Source: Acidobacteriota bacterium (GTDB lineage Bacteria; Acidobacteriota; Terriglobia; Bryobacterales; Bryobacteraceae). From it: DNA of 64,000 nucleotides. The DNA lies in NCBI GenBank assembly GCA_017304135.1, contig JAFLBB010000003.1:1-64000 (forward strand), written 5' to 3'. Every line of letters begins with the position of its first letter. The stretch's first letter is position 1. This document shows positions 46,838-56,188 of the stretch, piece after piece. The position numbers and the translations under genes are program-made. A model generated the notes under the pieces. The model saw only the letters and a program-made list of their open reading frames with translations. It made no database searches and was not told where the DNA came from.

Positions 46838-47553
46838 ACGTTGCGGAACTCCACCTTCATGGGCGGCCCGACGTGGATCTGGAGGCCGATTAAGCCTTCC
46901 AGCTTGCGCCCCGCTTCGTCGTCGTCGATGACGATGCTGGAAAGCTGGCCGTTCACCACCTGCATGAGCACGTTGCCGCGGGCGATGATGTGCAGCGTGT
47001 TCCAGTCGTTGATTTTGAGGATGCCCTTGAGGTCGTTGCCATCCTTGATCTGGGCGAACACCTTCTTCTTGCCGTCGGAGCCGACGTGGGCGGCCTGGCC
47101 GCGCAGGGCCAGGAAGCCGCGTGCCTGCTCTTCGTAGATCTGGCCGGAGTAGGTGTTCTGGAAGTCGATGTCGGCCTGGTAGCCCTTCATCGCCCACTGG
47201 CCCCGTTCGGGCAGCATCGAGCTGCGGTACTGGATGCCGCTGTTGGTGGAGTTCATCTTGAACTCGAGTTTGAGCTCGAAGTTCTTCGGCTCGCCGCCGC
47301 GCCAGATGAGGAAGGTGTTGCGTTCGAGCTTGTTGGCCGCCGTGGTTTCGCCGACGATCGTGTTGTTCTCGGCGCGCCAGAACTTCTGATCGCCGTCCCA
47401 GCCCTTGAGCGTACCGTCAAAGATCGGCGTGAAGCCGGAGTTGTCGTTCACCACGAGCGGTTCGGGCATGTTGGGGCCGCGCCGCTGCGCCTGCTGGGCC
47501 CCTGCCATGCCGGCCAGTGCGGCGGCGAGGGCCATTGTGCATAGGAGTCTCAT
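46816..47553 (-). CDS. DUF1080 (3-keto-disaccharide hydrolase) protein
   Basis: 245-residue exported protein with a signal peptide (about 1-19) and one DUF1080 lectin-like jelly roll (about 38-243). [15 protein letters not shown] is the family entry motif. [19 protein letters not shown] and [16 protein letters not shown] are core strands. Family members have been linked to hydrolysis of 3-keto-glycosides made by FAD or Gfo/Idh oxidoreductases, which are present at 48-53 kb. It is the first gene of a unit with the acyltransferase and the GH43-like protein. Confidence 0.9.
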   Translation of the reverse strand: MRLLCTMALAAALAGMAGAQQAQRRGPNMPEPLVVNDNSGFTPIFDGTLKGWDGDQKFWRAENNTIVGETTAANKLERNTFLIWRGGEPKNFELKLEFKMNSTNSGIQYRSSMLPERGQWAMKGYQADIDFQNTYSGQIYEEQARGFLALRGQAAHVGSDGKKKVFAQIKDGNDLKGILKINDWNTLHIIARGNVLMQVVNGQLSSIVIDDDEAGRKLEGLIGLQIHVGPPMKVEFRNVWLKTLP

Positions 47554-47974
47554 GATCAGAGTTCACCCTTCTTCGTGTGCCCGGCGGAGGTTGCGGAGTG
47601 CTGGATCCGGGCGGAAACATTGTATCGCTGAGGCTGGGCTGTCCGGTACCGGGCGGCGCGGGGTTGGCGGTGAGGATTGCGGAGGGGCTGGGCGCATGTT
47701 GTTTGTTTGCAACGAAAGATTGGGTTCGTTTTGTCAAAAAAAGGGGGACGGAGGGAGGGCTGAGGCGGGAGAAGGCGGAGGCGTGATGAGGCGAGGGGGC
47801 GGGAGGGCCGGGATGGGTAGAGGGCGGGTCAAGCGAGGGGAGCCGGTGCTGGGCGGTAAACATTAGAAAATAAATGAGAAACATGTTGCGTGGCGGGGTT
47901 ACGGCGAGATATCCGCGGGTGGGCAATGCGACGTTCCGGAGGGCTGTGGTATTCTGAAAGAAGTTTGTCGCAGT
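47554..47974. other. Intergenic region, no gene seen
   Basis: 421 nt between the DUF1080 gene and the tRNA. Short open frames here lack recognisable protein features. It probably holds the divergent promoters: TACAAT on the minus strand at 47619-47624 could serve the DUF1080 gene. A TTGACA on the minus strand near 47733 has no matching -10. Confidence 0.5.
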
Positions 47975-48051
<77 letters not shown>

Positions 48052-48147
48052 TCCTTCCTCACATTTCCCTCGTCTTCCTTGTGATTGGTGTCCCCGGGCG
48101 GAGTGTGTCCGCGGCTGTAGAATAGCCCTTTGCCTGGGAGGACGAGG

Positions 48148-50511
48148 ATGCATTTGCGCCGGCGGAGTTTGCTTGAGACCTTGTTGGGGGCGTTGGGGCT
48201 GAGCCGGGAGGCGGCTGGGGCGGGGCAGGCGGCGGAGGCTGAGCGGCGGGCGGGGGCGTTGGGCGGCTACATTCTGGCGGACAAAGAGCTCGTCGTGCGG
48301 CGGGAGTTCGACGTGGTGGTGGTGGGCGGGGGGATTGCCGGGACGTGCGCGGCGATTGCGGCGGCGCGCAACGGGGCGAAGACGGCGCTGGTGCATGAGC
48401 GCTCGATGCTGGGGGGGAACTCGTCAAGCGAGGTGCGGCTGTATCCGGAAGTCAGCACGAATCACAACATCTGGTCGAAGGAACTGGGGATTCTCGAAGA
48501 GTTCCACACGGTGGAGCGGCGGGCGAATCCCGAGCCTTACCAGGAGGGCTTGCTGAATGCGCAGTGGGACCTTGTGTTGTATGAACACGCGGTGCGCGAG
48601 AAGAACCTGACGCTATTTTTGAACACGACGGTGCGCGAGGTGGAGATGAAGGACGCCTCGACGATTCTGGCCGTGCATGGCTACCAGATGGGGAGCGAGA
48701 AGAAGTTCCTGCTCTCGGCGCCGCTGTTTATTGACTCGACCGGCGATGGCGTGTTGGGTTACCGGGCGGGGGCGGAGTACCGGTGGGGGATGGAGGCGCG
48801 GGCGGAGTTTGGTGAAGCGGTGGCGCCGGAGCGGGCCTCGGCGCAGCCGCAGATGGGGAGTTCGCTGTTCTTCCGGGCGCGGGATGCGGGGGTGCCGCTG
48901 GACTACACACCACCGGAGTGGGCGGCGAAGTTCGAGGCTGAGGCGGACCTGCGGGGGCGCAACCACACGCGGTTTGAGACGGGCTACTGGTGGTTGGAGG
49001 TGGGGCTGCCGATGCACCAGATTCACGACAACGAGGAGATCAAGCACGAGGCGCTGCGGCAATTGTTGGGGGTATGGGACCACATCAAGAACCACTGCCC
49101 GAACAAGGAGCAGGCGCGCAACTACGGGCTCGATTTCGTGAGCTTCTGGCTGTATAAACGCGAGGCGCGGAGGCTGATGGGGGATTACATCCTGACGCAG
49201 AACGATGCGCAGAATCCGAAGGTGCATGCCGATAGCCTGGCCTTTGGCTGCTGGTTTGTGGATGTGCACAAACCGGGCGGGATTCTGGCGCGGGCCACGC
49301 CGAATACGAATCCGGGTTGGGAGGAGGGCGGGACGGTTCCCTACGGGATTCCGTTGCGGAGCTGCTATTCGCGAAACGTGCACAACCTGATGATGGCGGG
49401 GCGGCCGATTAGTGCATCTTACGTGGCGTTCTCGTCGACACGGGTGTTGCGCACGGGGGCGATCGTGGGGCAGGGCGTGGGGACGGCGGCGGCGTTGTGC
49501 AAGAAGCATGGCTGCGGGCCGAGGGAGCTGGCGGCGCTGCATGCGCGGGAGTTGCAGCAGACGCTGCTGCGGCAGGATTGCGCGGTGCCGGGGGCGGTGA
49601 ATGAGGATGCGGCCGATTTGGCGCGGGGGGCGGTGGTGACGGCGTCGAGCGAGGCGGCGCTCGAGTTTCCCGAGGGGCGCGAGTTTCTGGCGCTCGACAG
49701 GCCGCTGGCGCAGTTGTTTCCTGTGACGTCGCGGCGGTTGGAGTGGGTGGATCTGTTGCTGCGTTCGACGCGGGATGAGGCGGTGGAGGTGACGCTGGGG
49801 CTGCGGCGGGCGGAGTTTGTTTACGATCTGCGGGCGGAGGGCGATGTGGCGGTGAGCACGGCGCGGGTGCCGCCGCGCTCGACGGGCTATGTGCGGTTTC
49901 GCTTGGAGCGCGCGGTGGAGGCGGAGCGGTTGCACTATGTGCACTTGCCGCGTGTGGACGGGCTGGCTTGGGCGATTCACTCCGATGAGCGCGATGGGGT
50001 GGCGGTGTCGCCGGCGGGTTGCACGGCGGCCGAGATGCCAGGGGCGACGCGGTGGCATGCGTTGACGAACAACCGGAATTTCAGCCTGCGCGTGGAGCCC
50101 GAGCAGAGGCCGTACGGGGCGGCGAATGTGGTGCGCGGGTCGAACCGGCCGGACCGTTGGACGAATTTGTGGATCAGCGAGGCGGGGCGCGGGTTGCCGG
50201 CGTGGCTGGAGTTGCGGCTGCCGCGTGCGCGGCGGATGAACCGCATTGAGATTTTCTTTGACACGGATGTGAATCGCCATTCGCGACGGGCGTTGTATGT
50301 GTATCCGGATTGCGTGAAGCGGTATGACGTGTCGGTGTGGGCGGGCGGCTGGCGGCGCGTGGCCGGGGAGACGGATAACTATTTGCGGCGGAGGGTGCTG
50401 ACGTTTGAGGAGGTGGAGACCGACCGCGTGCGGATTGATGTGCACGAGACGAATGGGGCGCGGAGCGCACGGGTGTATGAGGTGCGGCTGTATCGGGAGG
50501 CGGGGGCGTAG
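48148..50511 (+). CDS. FAD-dependent oxidoreductase with C-terminal discoidin-like domain
   Basis: 787-residue exported flavoprotein. The ATG at 48148 has GGGAGG 6 nt upstream and begins HLRRRSLLETLLGALGL, a Tat-like signal. The FAD motif VVVVGGGIAGTCAAIAAARNG lies near 58-78, followed by HERSMLGGNSSSEVRLY of the FAD_oxidored family. DSTGDGVLGYRAGA and the C-terminal FAD-site AGRPISASY are present. Residues about 470-787 form beta-rich modules ending in a discoidin/F5-8-type domain that may bind glycan. Its likely role is oxidation of a sugar or xylitol-like compound. Codons end mostly in G. Confidence 0.85.
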   Translation: MHLRRRSLLETLLGALGLSREAAGAGQAAEAERRAGALGGYILADKELVVRREFDVVVVGGGIAGTCAAIAAARNGAKTALVHERSMLGGNSSSEVRLYPEVSTNHNIWSKELGILEEFHTVERRANPEPYQEGLLNAQWDLVLYEHAVREKNLTLFLNTTVREVEMKDASTILAVHGYQMGSEKKFLLSAPLFIDSTGDGVLGYRAGAEYRWGMEARAEFGEAVAPERASAQPQMGSSLFFRARDAGVPLDYTPPEWAAKFEAEADLRGRNHTRFETGYWWLEVGLPMHQIHDNEEIKHEALRQLLGVWDHIKNHCPNKEQARNYGLDFVSFWLYKREARRLMGDYILTQNDAQNPKVHADSLAFGCWFVDVHKPGGILARATPNTNPGWEEGGTVPYGIPLRSCYSRNVHNLMMAGRPISASYVAFSSTRVLRTGAIVGQGVGTAAALCKKHGCGPRELAALHARELQQTLLRQDCAVPGAVNEDAADLARGAVVTASSEAALEFPEGREFLALDRPLAQLFPVTSRRLEWVDLLLRSTRDEAVEVTLGLRRAEFVYDLRAEGDVAVSTARVPPRSTGYVRFRLERAVEAERLHYVHLPRVDGLAWAIHSDERDGVAVSPAGCTAAEMPGATRWHALTNNRNFSLRVEPEQRPYGAANVVRGSNRPDRWTNLWISEAGRGLPAWLELRLPRARRMNRIEIFFDTDVNRHSRRALYVYPDCVKRYDVSVWAGGWRRVAGETDNYLRRRVLTFEEVETDRVRIDVHETNGARSARVYEVRLYREAGA

Positions 50512-50737
50512 CGGGCGGGGCGTGCGCTACATGATGCGCCAGCATGTGGGCCGAGCGCGACGATTGGAGCATTGGGACTGGGACTACTTTGGACGGGACA
50601 GTTCGGTTCCTGATTTGTACGAGTGGCGCGTGATCCAGGAACAAACCAGACAATCCACGAGTCCGAGATGGCGACTTTTGGCCAATCTGACTTACTATGA
50701 TCCTGGTTCCTTGAATCGAGCGATGGCGGGAGGCTGC

Positions 50738-51154
50738 ATGGAATTCGCTGATATTTTGCATGCGCTCTCCGGGATTGTGGTCGTGGGCTTCGGCCTATTC
50801 CTGATCGTCTTGGCGGCACTGATCATCACCATGCCGTCTCGGGCCGAAGAATTTCTCAGGGGGTTTGCCAGTTCAGCAGTAACGCACTACACAGAGCAGG
50901 GATTGCGCCTCGTTGTGGGCGCGGCCGTTGTCAGCTTCGCTGGTTCGATGCGCCATCCAGAGTTGTTCAACGTATTTGGCTGGCTGATCATCGTCTCCAC
51001 GGCGGGGCTACTGTTGATTCCGTGGCAGTGGCACAACAGGTTCAGCACCTTGGTGATGCCGCCAGTATTTCGGCATATGAGGTTGTTCGCGCTCGGCGCC
51101 TGCGCGCTGGGAGCGTTTATCCTCTCCTGCGTCTCTCAGGTTTTGATCTCCTGA
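50738..51154 (+). CDS. Small four-helix membrane protein of unknown function
   Basis: 138-residue integral membrane protein with four predicted helices (about 8-30, 45-62, 70-88 and 110-132). A longer frame starts at 50405, but the region before 50738 overlaps or abuts the flavoprotein gene. The ATG at 50738 has GGGAGG at 4 nt. EFADILHALSGIVVVGFGLFLIVLAALI opens the protein. There are no catalytic motifs. Codon use is less GC-biased than in the flavoprotein, hinting at a different origin. Confidence 0.65.
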   Translation: MEFADILHALSGIVVVGFGLFLIVLAALIITMPSRAEEFLRGFASSAVTHYTEQGLRLVVGAAVVSFAGSMRHPELFNVFGWLIIVSTAGLLLIPWQWHNRFSTLVMPPVFRHMRLFALGACALGAFILSCVSQVLIS

Positions 51155-51481
51155 CGATGACGTTTCGACTGCCCCCGGCCGTTGGGCCGGCGTCTCGGGC
51201 AGTTTCAATGATAGGAAGCGAGCCACGGCGGGCAGCGCAAATTGTGCGGCATCCAGCGTGGCGACTCTGTCCGGACCGTCGGCTACCCGGACATTGCCCT
51301 GAGCCGGGGTTCTCGAAGAGGGGGCGGTGGCAAGCGGGTTCCGGCGCGGCGTGAAATCCCGGATAATGACGCCATGCCTACGTCGATTGGTGTGCCTGGT
51401 GGAATTGTGGTGGGGGAGACCCGCCGAGTGGTGGGGGAGGTGGCCTTGCAGGCCTCCGGGGAGGAGCATGGGCGCACGGCG
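51155..51481. other. Intergenic/leader region before the Gfo/Idh gene
   Basis: Up to 327 nt if the downstream gene starts at 51482. GATAAT (51362-51367) ends 6 nt before an in-frame ATG at 51374, so that ATG could be a leaderless start adding 36 residues. Otherwise nothing coding was recognised. Confidence 0.4.
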
Positions 51482-52690
51482 ATGACGCGGCGGTCGGTGG
51501 TGACGGCGGGTGCGCTGACGGCTGTCTCGTACAAGCGCGTGCTCGGGGCGAATGACCGGATTCAGATTGGGTTGATCGGCTGCGGCAATCGCGGCATTCA
51601 GGCGCTATTGAAGGGCGCGCTCGAACACCGAGAGCAGACCAACATCGACTTTCCGGCGGTGTGCGACATCTGGCGGCAGCATGCCGAGGAGGCGGCGGGC
51701 GTGGTGCGCGGGGCCACGGGCACGGAGCCGAAACAGATCAAGGCCTATCGTGAGTTGCTGGCGGCGAAGGACATCGACGCGGTGCTGATCGCAACGCCGG
51801 ATCATCAACACGCGACGATGCTCACCGATGCCGTGCGGGCGGGGAAAGACGCCTATTGCGAGAAGCCGCTGGCGATGGAGATGAAAGAGCTGGTGACGTG
51901 CTTCGACGCGGTGAAGCGCTCGGACCGCGTGGTGCAAATGGGGACGCAGATTCGGAGTCTTCCGTCCTCAATGGCGGCGCGGCAGTGGGTGATGGCGGGC
52001 AACCTGGGGCAGGTGTTCAAGATCGAACAGGAGCGCAACGGCGTGACGCCTTACTGGCACCGCATGGGCGAGCGCGAATTGCAGCAGGAGGACACGGACT
52101 GGCGGGCGTTTCTCTTCAACCGCCGCGGGCGGGCGTTTGACGCGAAGATGCAGACGGGCTGGTATGGGTACCGCGATTTTTCGCGGGGGCCGCACGCGAA
52201 CCTGATGGTGCACTTCATTGATTTGGTGCATCACATCACGGGCGTGGACACGCCGAGGCGCTGCGTGACGCTGGGCGGCACGTTCCGTTATCAGGACAAC
52301 TACGACACGCCGGATTCGGTGGAGACGGTGCTTGAGTATGACTCGTTCCTGGTGCGCTACTCGACGGCGTTTGGGACGGGCGCGGGGAATTACTTGAAGT
52401 TCTTCGGGTCGAAGGGGACGCTGGATGCGTCGAACTGGAGTGGCAAGCCGTTCACGGTGTCGGGGGAGCGGGCGCAGGAGCCGCTGCCGGAGGGCACGGC
52501 GATTCCGGAGATGCAGGCGGATGGGCACATGTTGAACTGGCTGAAGTGTCTGCGCAGCCGGCAGCAGCCGAATGCGCCGATCGAGGCTGGATACAGCCAT
52601 TCGGTGGCGGTGATTCTGTCGGATGAGGCGATGATTCGCGGGCGGCGCATGGTGTATGACGCGGCGCGGCGCGCGATCAGGGAAGGGTAG
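51482..52690 (+). CDS. Gfo/Idh/MocA family oxidoreductase, Tat-exported
   Basis: 402-residue NAD(P)-dependent oxidoreductase. The ATG at 51482 begins TRRSVVTAGALTAVSYKRVLGAND, a twin-arginine signal; ATG 51374 is an alternative. The Rossmann domain has IGLIGCGNRGIQ and VLIATPDHQHATM, then the family EKPLAMEM motif (catalytic Lys). The C-terminal alpha/beta domain includes HFIDLVHHITGVDTPRRCV. Exported members in acidobacteria and planctomycetes act on sugars, sometimes through 3-keto intermediates, which would fit the DUF1080 gene at 46.8 kb. The cytochrome c gene follows 13 nt downstream. Confidence 0.9.
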   Translation: MTRRSVVTAGALTAVSYKRVLGANDRIQIGLIGCGNRGIQALLKGALEHREQTNIDFPAVCDIWRQHAEEAAGVVRGATGTEPKQIKAYRELLAAKDIDAVLIATPDHQHATMLTDAVRAGKDAYCEKPLAMEMKELVTCFDAVKRSDRVVQMGTQIRSLPSSMAARQWVMAGNLGQVFKIEQERNGVTPYWHRMGERELQQEDTDWRAFLFNRRGRAFDAKMQTGWYGYRDFSRGPHANLMVHFIDLVHHITGVDTPRRCVTLGGTFRYQDNYDTPDSVETVLEYDSFLVRYSTAFGTGAGNYLKFFGSKGTLDASNWSGKPFTVSGERAQEPLPEGTAIPEMQADGHMLNWLKCLRSRQQPNAPIEAGYSHSVAVILSDEAMIRGRRMVYDAARRAIREG

Positions 52691-52703
52691 GAAGCGCCGG
52701 CGG

Positions 52704-54344
52704 ATGCTCGAACTGATGCTGGCGTTGTGGATGCAGGCGGTGGCGCCAGGGCAGGGCGCGGGGCAGCCGCGCGAGGTCGGCAGCAAGGTGTGTGCGGGCT
52801 GTCACAAGGCGATCTACGACGGGTATGTGAAGACGGGGATGGCGCGGTCGACAGGTGTGGTGGGGGCGGACGCGCACAAAGAGAGCTTCGCGGCGGGTGT
52901 GTTTCGCGATGAGGCGTTGGGGGTGGAGTATCGCGTAGCGGCGGGCAAGGAAGGCTACACGATGCGGTTTGCGCGCGCCGCGACGGGGGTGCGCGGGGAG
53001 CGGACGCTGCGGTGGTTTGTGGGGTCGGGGCTGGTGGGGCGCAGCTACCTGTTCCAGCAGGATGGTTTTCTATTTCAGGCTCCCGTGTCCTATTTCTCGG
53101 CGGTGGGGCAGTGGGCGCTCTCGCCGGGCTATGCGGGCAAGCAGTTGATGGACATCGCGCGGCCGGTGGAGACGGCGTGCCTGGGATGCCATGCGAGCAG
53201 GCTGCAGGCGGTGGCGGGGACGCAGAACCGGTATGGCGAGCCGCCGTTCCTGGAGGGTGGCGTGAGTTGCGAGCGGTGCCATGGCGCGGGGGAGCGGCAT
53301 GTGGCGGCGCGGGGGCGGGGCGGTGCGTTGGGGCGGGATGAGATTGTGAATCCGGCGAAGCTCGATGCGGCGCGGCGGGATAGTGTGTGCGAGCAGTGCC
53401 ACCTGACGGGGGCGGCGCGGGTGGTGAAAGTGGGCAAGAGCACGTCGGGGTTCCGGCCGGGCGAGGTGCTGCCGGAGCATCTGGCGGTGTTTGTGTGGAG
53501 CGCGGGCAAGGGCGGCGAGCGCGCGGCGACGGACCATGCGGAGCAGATGGCGCGCAGCGGGTGCAAGCGCGGGGCGGGGGAGGAGTTGGCGTGCCTCTCG
53601 TGCCATGATCCGCATGTGGAGCCGGCGGCGGCGGAGAAGGCGGCGTTTTATCGCGGGCGCTGCCAGGGGTGTCATGAACGGAAGCCGTGTACGGAGTCGA
53701 GCGCGCGGCGGGCGGCGACGGGGGATGATTGCGCGGGGTGCCACATGCCGAAGGGGCGGTCGCAAGAGGGCGAGCATGTGGCGTTTACGGACCATTCGGT
53801 ACCGCGAAGGGCGGCGAGGGGAAGCAGCGCGCCGAAGCGCGAGTTGGTTCCTTACTGGCCGGGCGCGGCGACGGAGCGCGACACGGCGATCGCGTATGCC
53901 GGGGCGGGGGTGGACCATGCGGAGTTGCGGGGGCGGGCGTTGGATCTGATGGAAAAGGCCGTGCCGGGGGCGGCGAACGATGCGGCGCTGCTGGCGCAAC
54001 TGGCGCAGTACTACGACGCGCTGGGGCAGGGCGAGCGGGCGCAGGCGTTGTATGAGCGGGCATTGAAGATTGATCCGGAGAATGTCTCGGCGGAGGCGAA
54101 CGTGGCGGTGTATTGGGCGCAGCGGGGGCGCATGGCCGAGGCGATGGCGATGTGGGAGAAGATTGCGGCGCGGCATCCGGGGATGAGTTCGGTGGCGGTG
54201 AATCTGGCGGTGGCGCAGTATGGCGCGGGGCAGGCGGCGCTGGCGGAGCGGACGCTGGAGCGGGTGCTCTCGTTTCATCCGGATTTAGCGGTGGCGCGGA
54301 AGCTGTTGGGGGAGATACGGGCGCGGGGGAGCGGGCGGCGCTAA
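52704..54344 (+). CDS. Seven-haem cytochrome c with TPR repeats
   Basis: 546-residue exported cytochrome. The frame is open from 52656; the ATG at 52704 gives the signal-like LELMLALWMQAVAPGQGAG. Seven CxxCH haem-binding motifs are present: CAGCH (Cys30), CLGCH, CERCH, CEQCH, CLSCH, CQGCH and CAGCH. The last third (about 425-545) holds TPR helices, for example ALYERALKIDPENVSAEANVAVYWAQRG. Such proteins carry electrons and dock partners in the periplasm. Cotranscription with the Gfo/Idh oxidoreductase is likely. The electron donor is unknown. Confidence 0.92.
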   Translation: MLELMLALWMQAVAPGQGAGQPREVGSKVCAGCHKAIYDGYVKTGMARSTGVVGADAHKESFAAGVFRDEALGVEYRVAAGKEGYTMRFARAATGVRGERTLRWFVGSGLVGRSYLFQQDGFLFQAPVSYFSAVGQWALSPGYAGKQLMDIARPVETACLGCHASRLQAVAGTQNRYGEPPFLEGGVSCERCHGAGERHVAARGRGGALGRDEIVNPAKLDAARRDSVCEQCHLTGAARVVKVGKSTSGFRPGEVLPEHLAVFVWSAGKGGERAATDHAEQMARSGCKRGAGEELACLSCHDPHVEPAAAEKAAFYRGRCQGCHERKPCTESSARRAATGDDCAGCHMPKGRSQEGEHVAFTDHSVPRRAARGSSAPKRELVPYWPGAATERDTAIAYAGAGVDHAELRGRALDLMEKAVPGAANDAALLAQLAQYYDALGQGERAQALYERALKIDPENVSAEANVAVYWAQRGRMAEAMAMWEKIAARHPGMSSVAVNLAVAQYGAGQAALAERTLERVLSFHPDLAVARKLLGEIRARGSGRR

Positions 54345-54371
54345 CGGGAGCGGCGGTGATAGCATCGACGC

Positions 54372-55175
54372 ATGCGACGACTTGGTGTGGTGGCTGGTGT
54401 GTTGGTTTGTGTGTTGCTGGCGGCGCCGCTGATGGCGCAACAGCGCTTCGCGTGGCCGCAGGGCAAGCAGGTGGCGGTGAGCCTTTCCTTCGACGATGCG
54501 CGGGCGAGCCAGGTGACGCGGGGGCTGGATGTGCTGGCGCGTCACAAGGCGAAGGTGACGTTTTATGTGAATCCGCGGAGCATGGAGCGGCAGTTGGAGA
54601 GTTGGAAGCGGGCGGCGAAGGAGGGGCATGAGATCGGCAATCATTCGCTGACGCATCCCTGTTCGGGGAACCTCGCCTTTGCGCGCAACCGGGCGCTGGA
54701 AGAGTTCACGGCGGCGCGGTTCGGCGAGGATGTGGACGAGGGCAAGCGGCTGATTGAATCGATGCTCGGTGTGAAGGCGACAACATTTGCCTATCCGTGC
54801 GGCTCAAAGTTTGTGGGACGCGGGGTGAATACGCAGAGCACGGTGCCGCTGGTGGCGCAGCGGTATCTGGCGGGGCGCGGGTTTCGCGATGAGGCGGCGA
54901 ATGACCCCACCTTCGTTGACTTGGCTCAGGTTCTGGGCGTCGATTCCGACGGGATGAGTTTTGAGCAGATGAAGGCGGCGGTGGATCGGGCGCGGGCGAA
55001 CAACGGGTGGCTGGTGTTGGCGGGGCATGAGATTGGGGAGCCGGGGAACCAGACGACGCAGGCGGCGGCGCTGGAGGAGTTGCTTAGGTATGCGGTGGAC
55101 CCGGCGAATGGGGTTTGGCTGGAGACAGTGGAGCGGGTGGCTCGGTATGTGCAGGAGCGGGGAGGGCGGAAGTAG
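54372..55175 (+). CDS. Polysaccharide deacetylase (NodB/CE4 family)
   Basis: 267-residue exported deacetylase. A signal peptide (about 1-22, ending LMAQ) precedes the NodB barrel. LSFDDARASQ holds the catalytic and metal-binding aspartates (the first D is the base), and GHEIGNHSLTHP carries the two metal-binding histidines. FAYPCGSKFVG and LVLAGHEIGEPG follow. It removes N- or O-acetyl groups from a glycan such as peptidoglycan, chitin or an exopolysaccharide. It starts 27 nt after the cytochrome gene and ends this G-biased operon. Confidence 0.9.
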   Translation: MRRLGVVAGVLVCVLLAAPLMAQQRFAWPQGKQVAVSLSFDDARASQVTRGLDVLARHKAKVTFYVNPRSMERQLESWKRAAKEGHEIGNHSLTHPCSGNLAFARNRALEEFTAARFGEDVDEGKRLIESMLGVKATTFAYPCGSKFVGRGVNTQSTVPLVAQRYLAGRGFRDEAANDPTFVDLAQVLGVDSDGMSFEQMKAAVDRARANNGWLVLAGHEIGEPGNQTTQAAALEELLRYAVDPANGVWLETVERVARYVQERGGRK

Positions 55176-55323
55176 GGGGTACTTGGGGCGTCAATATGGC
55201 TGACCATACCAAGGCAGAGTGAATTGTGAGCATGTGTTTCCCGAAGGGCTTCTCGTTATGCCGTGAAGCCCTGATCAAGATGTGTGCGAATGTGAAGACG
55301 AAGATTTTGGAGACCGCCAATCC

Positions 55324-55794
55324 ATGGTGATGACAAACAGTACTTTAGTTTCGATGGTGGCAGATGCTTCTTCGATGACTATTAGCGCGAAGGAGAGCAT
55401 TTTCGGAGTAATCTATCTTGACTACGGGAATGCGGCCTTCCCTGCTTACGGATGGACAGATATGGTGGTGCCAGTCTGCACAGCTTGGTTGGATGCTCTG
55501 TGCTCGGTGGTTGGCGGAGAGGCCACACAAAGGGATGTCTACTTCATGGATGGTCCGTATCAAGTTCGCATCGCAGCTCGCGGCAAGTATTCTCTCGACC
55601 TACGCTTGGTCGAAGACCGCGGCAGTGGAACTCGAGTGGTTGCGGAAGTGAACGTTGAGAGCTGTAGGACCTTGAACGATGCGCTTTCAACCGCAGGTGT
55701 AATCCTCAATGAATGCCGATCCCGAGGTTGGATGAACGACGACATTGCGGCACTGGCTGAGACACGGAGTCGAGCTTACTCTGTGAAGCCTTGA
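55324..55794 (+). CDS. Hypothetical protein with FMDGPY motif
   Basis: 156-residue soluble protein with no signal and no family I can name. VIYLDYGNAAFPAYGWTDMVVPVCTAWLDALCSVV followed by RDVYFMDGPYQVRI forms the conserved-looking core. The ATG at 55324 follows a GGAG at 12 nt; an upstream frame begins at 55282. GC content and codon bias are lower than in the neighbouring genes. Small proteins with a W-D-hydrophobic helix and an FMDGP strand are sometimes found beside polymorphic toxins, but no toxin is visible here. Confidence 0.6.
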   Translation: MVMTNSTLVSMVADASSMTISAKESIFGVIYLDYGNAAFPAYGWTDMVVPVCTAWLDALCSVVGGEATQRDVYFMDGPYQVRIAARGKYSLDLRLVEDRGSGTRVVAEVNVESCRTLNDALSTAGVILNECRSRGWMNDDIAALAETRSRAYSVKP

Positions 55795-55867
55795 GAACCA
55801 GCGGTGCTTGTGGTACGCAAGACCTAATCGGTTGGCGGGCAAGAGTATACCTGACTGAGCACGCCCG

Positions 55868-55889
55868 CGCCGCTACCCTGAAAGCGGCG
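55868..55889. terminator. Hairpin between convergent small genes
   Basis: CGCCGCT (55868-55874) and AGCGGCG (55883-55889) form a perfect 7-bp stem with an 8-nt loop between two convergent genes. There is no T-run. It is a weak or bidirectional terminator candidate. Confidence 0.4.
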
Positions 55890-55901
55890 TGACAGGCCAG
55901 A

Positions 55902-56186
55902 CTATATTGGGGAATTTGCGGAGTCGTCGCGCTTGAGCGCGGCTAGTTTCTTGCGATTGGCTCGGTGGTCGGCGTATGATTTGATACCAAAGTAGATGGT
56001 GCACATGCCCGATAGGGCCGCAAGCGCCACGAATGCTGCATACTGCTTTGGCTCATTAACTGCGATAGTGGCAAGCACCGATCCAAATGAGATCAACCCG
56101 CCTACGCTGATCCCAAAGAGCGCGAGATTTATTGCATTCGCGCCAGACGCGATCTCGTCAAGCTCAGACTCGGTTACGTAGTACAT
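55902..56186 (-). CDS. Small two-helix membrane protein
   Basis: 94-residue protein. The ATG at 56186 follows the zinc-ribbon gene stop by 2 nt and has AAGGA 9 nt upstream; the longer frame (to 56492) overlaps that gene and is rejected. MYYVTESELDEIASGANAINL leads to two predicted helices (about 22-44 and 50-70) and a basic tail (DHRANRKKLAALKRDD). The start-stop spacing shows that it is translated with the zinc-ribbon protein. The function is unknown. Confidence 0.72.
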   Translation of the reverse strand: MYYVTESELDEIASGANAINLALFGISVGGLISFGSVLATIAVNEPKQYAAFVALAALSGMCTIYFGIKSYADHRANRKKLAALKRDDSANSPI

Positions 56187-56188
56187 CT

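Noticed and set aside
50405..50737. Upstream part of the frame leading into the four-helix membrane protein
   Set aside because: It overlaps the flavoprotein gene, has Arg/Cys/Gly-rich shadow composition, and a good ribosome site exists at 50738.
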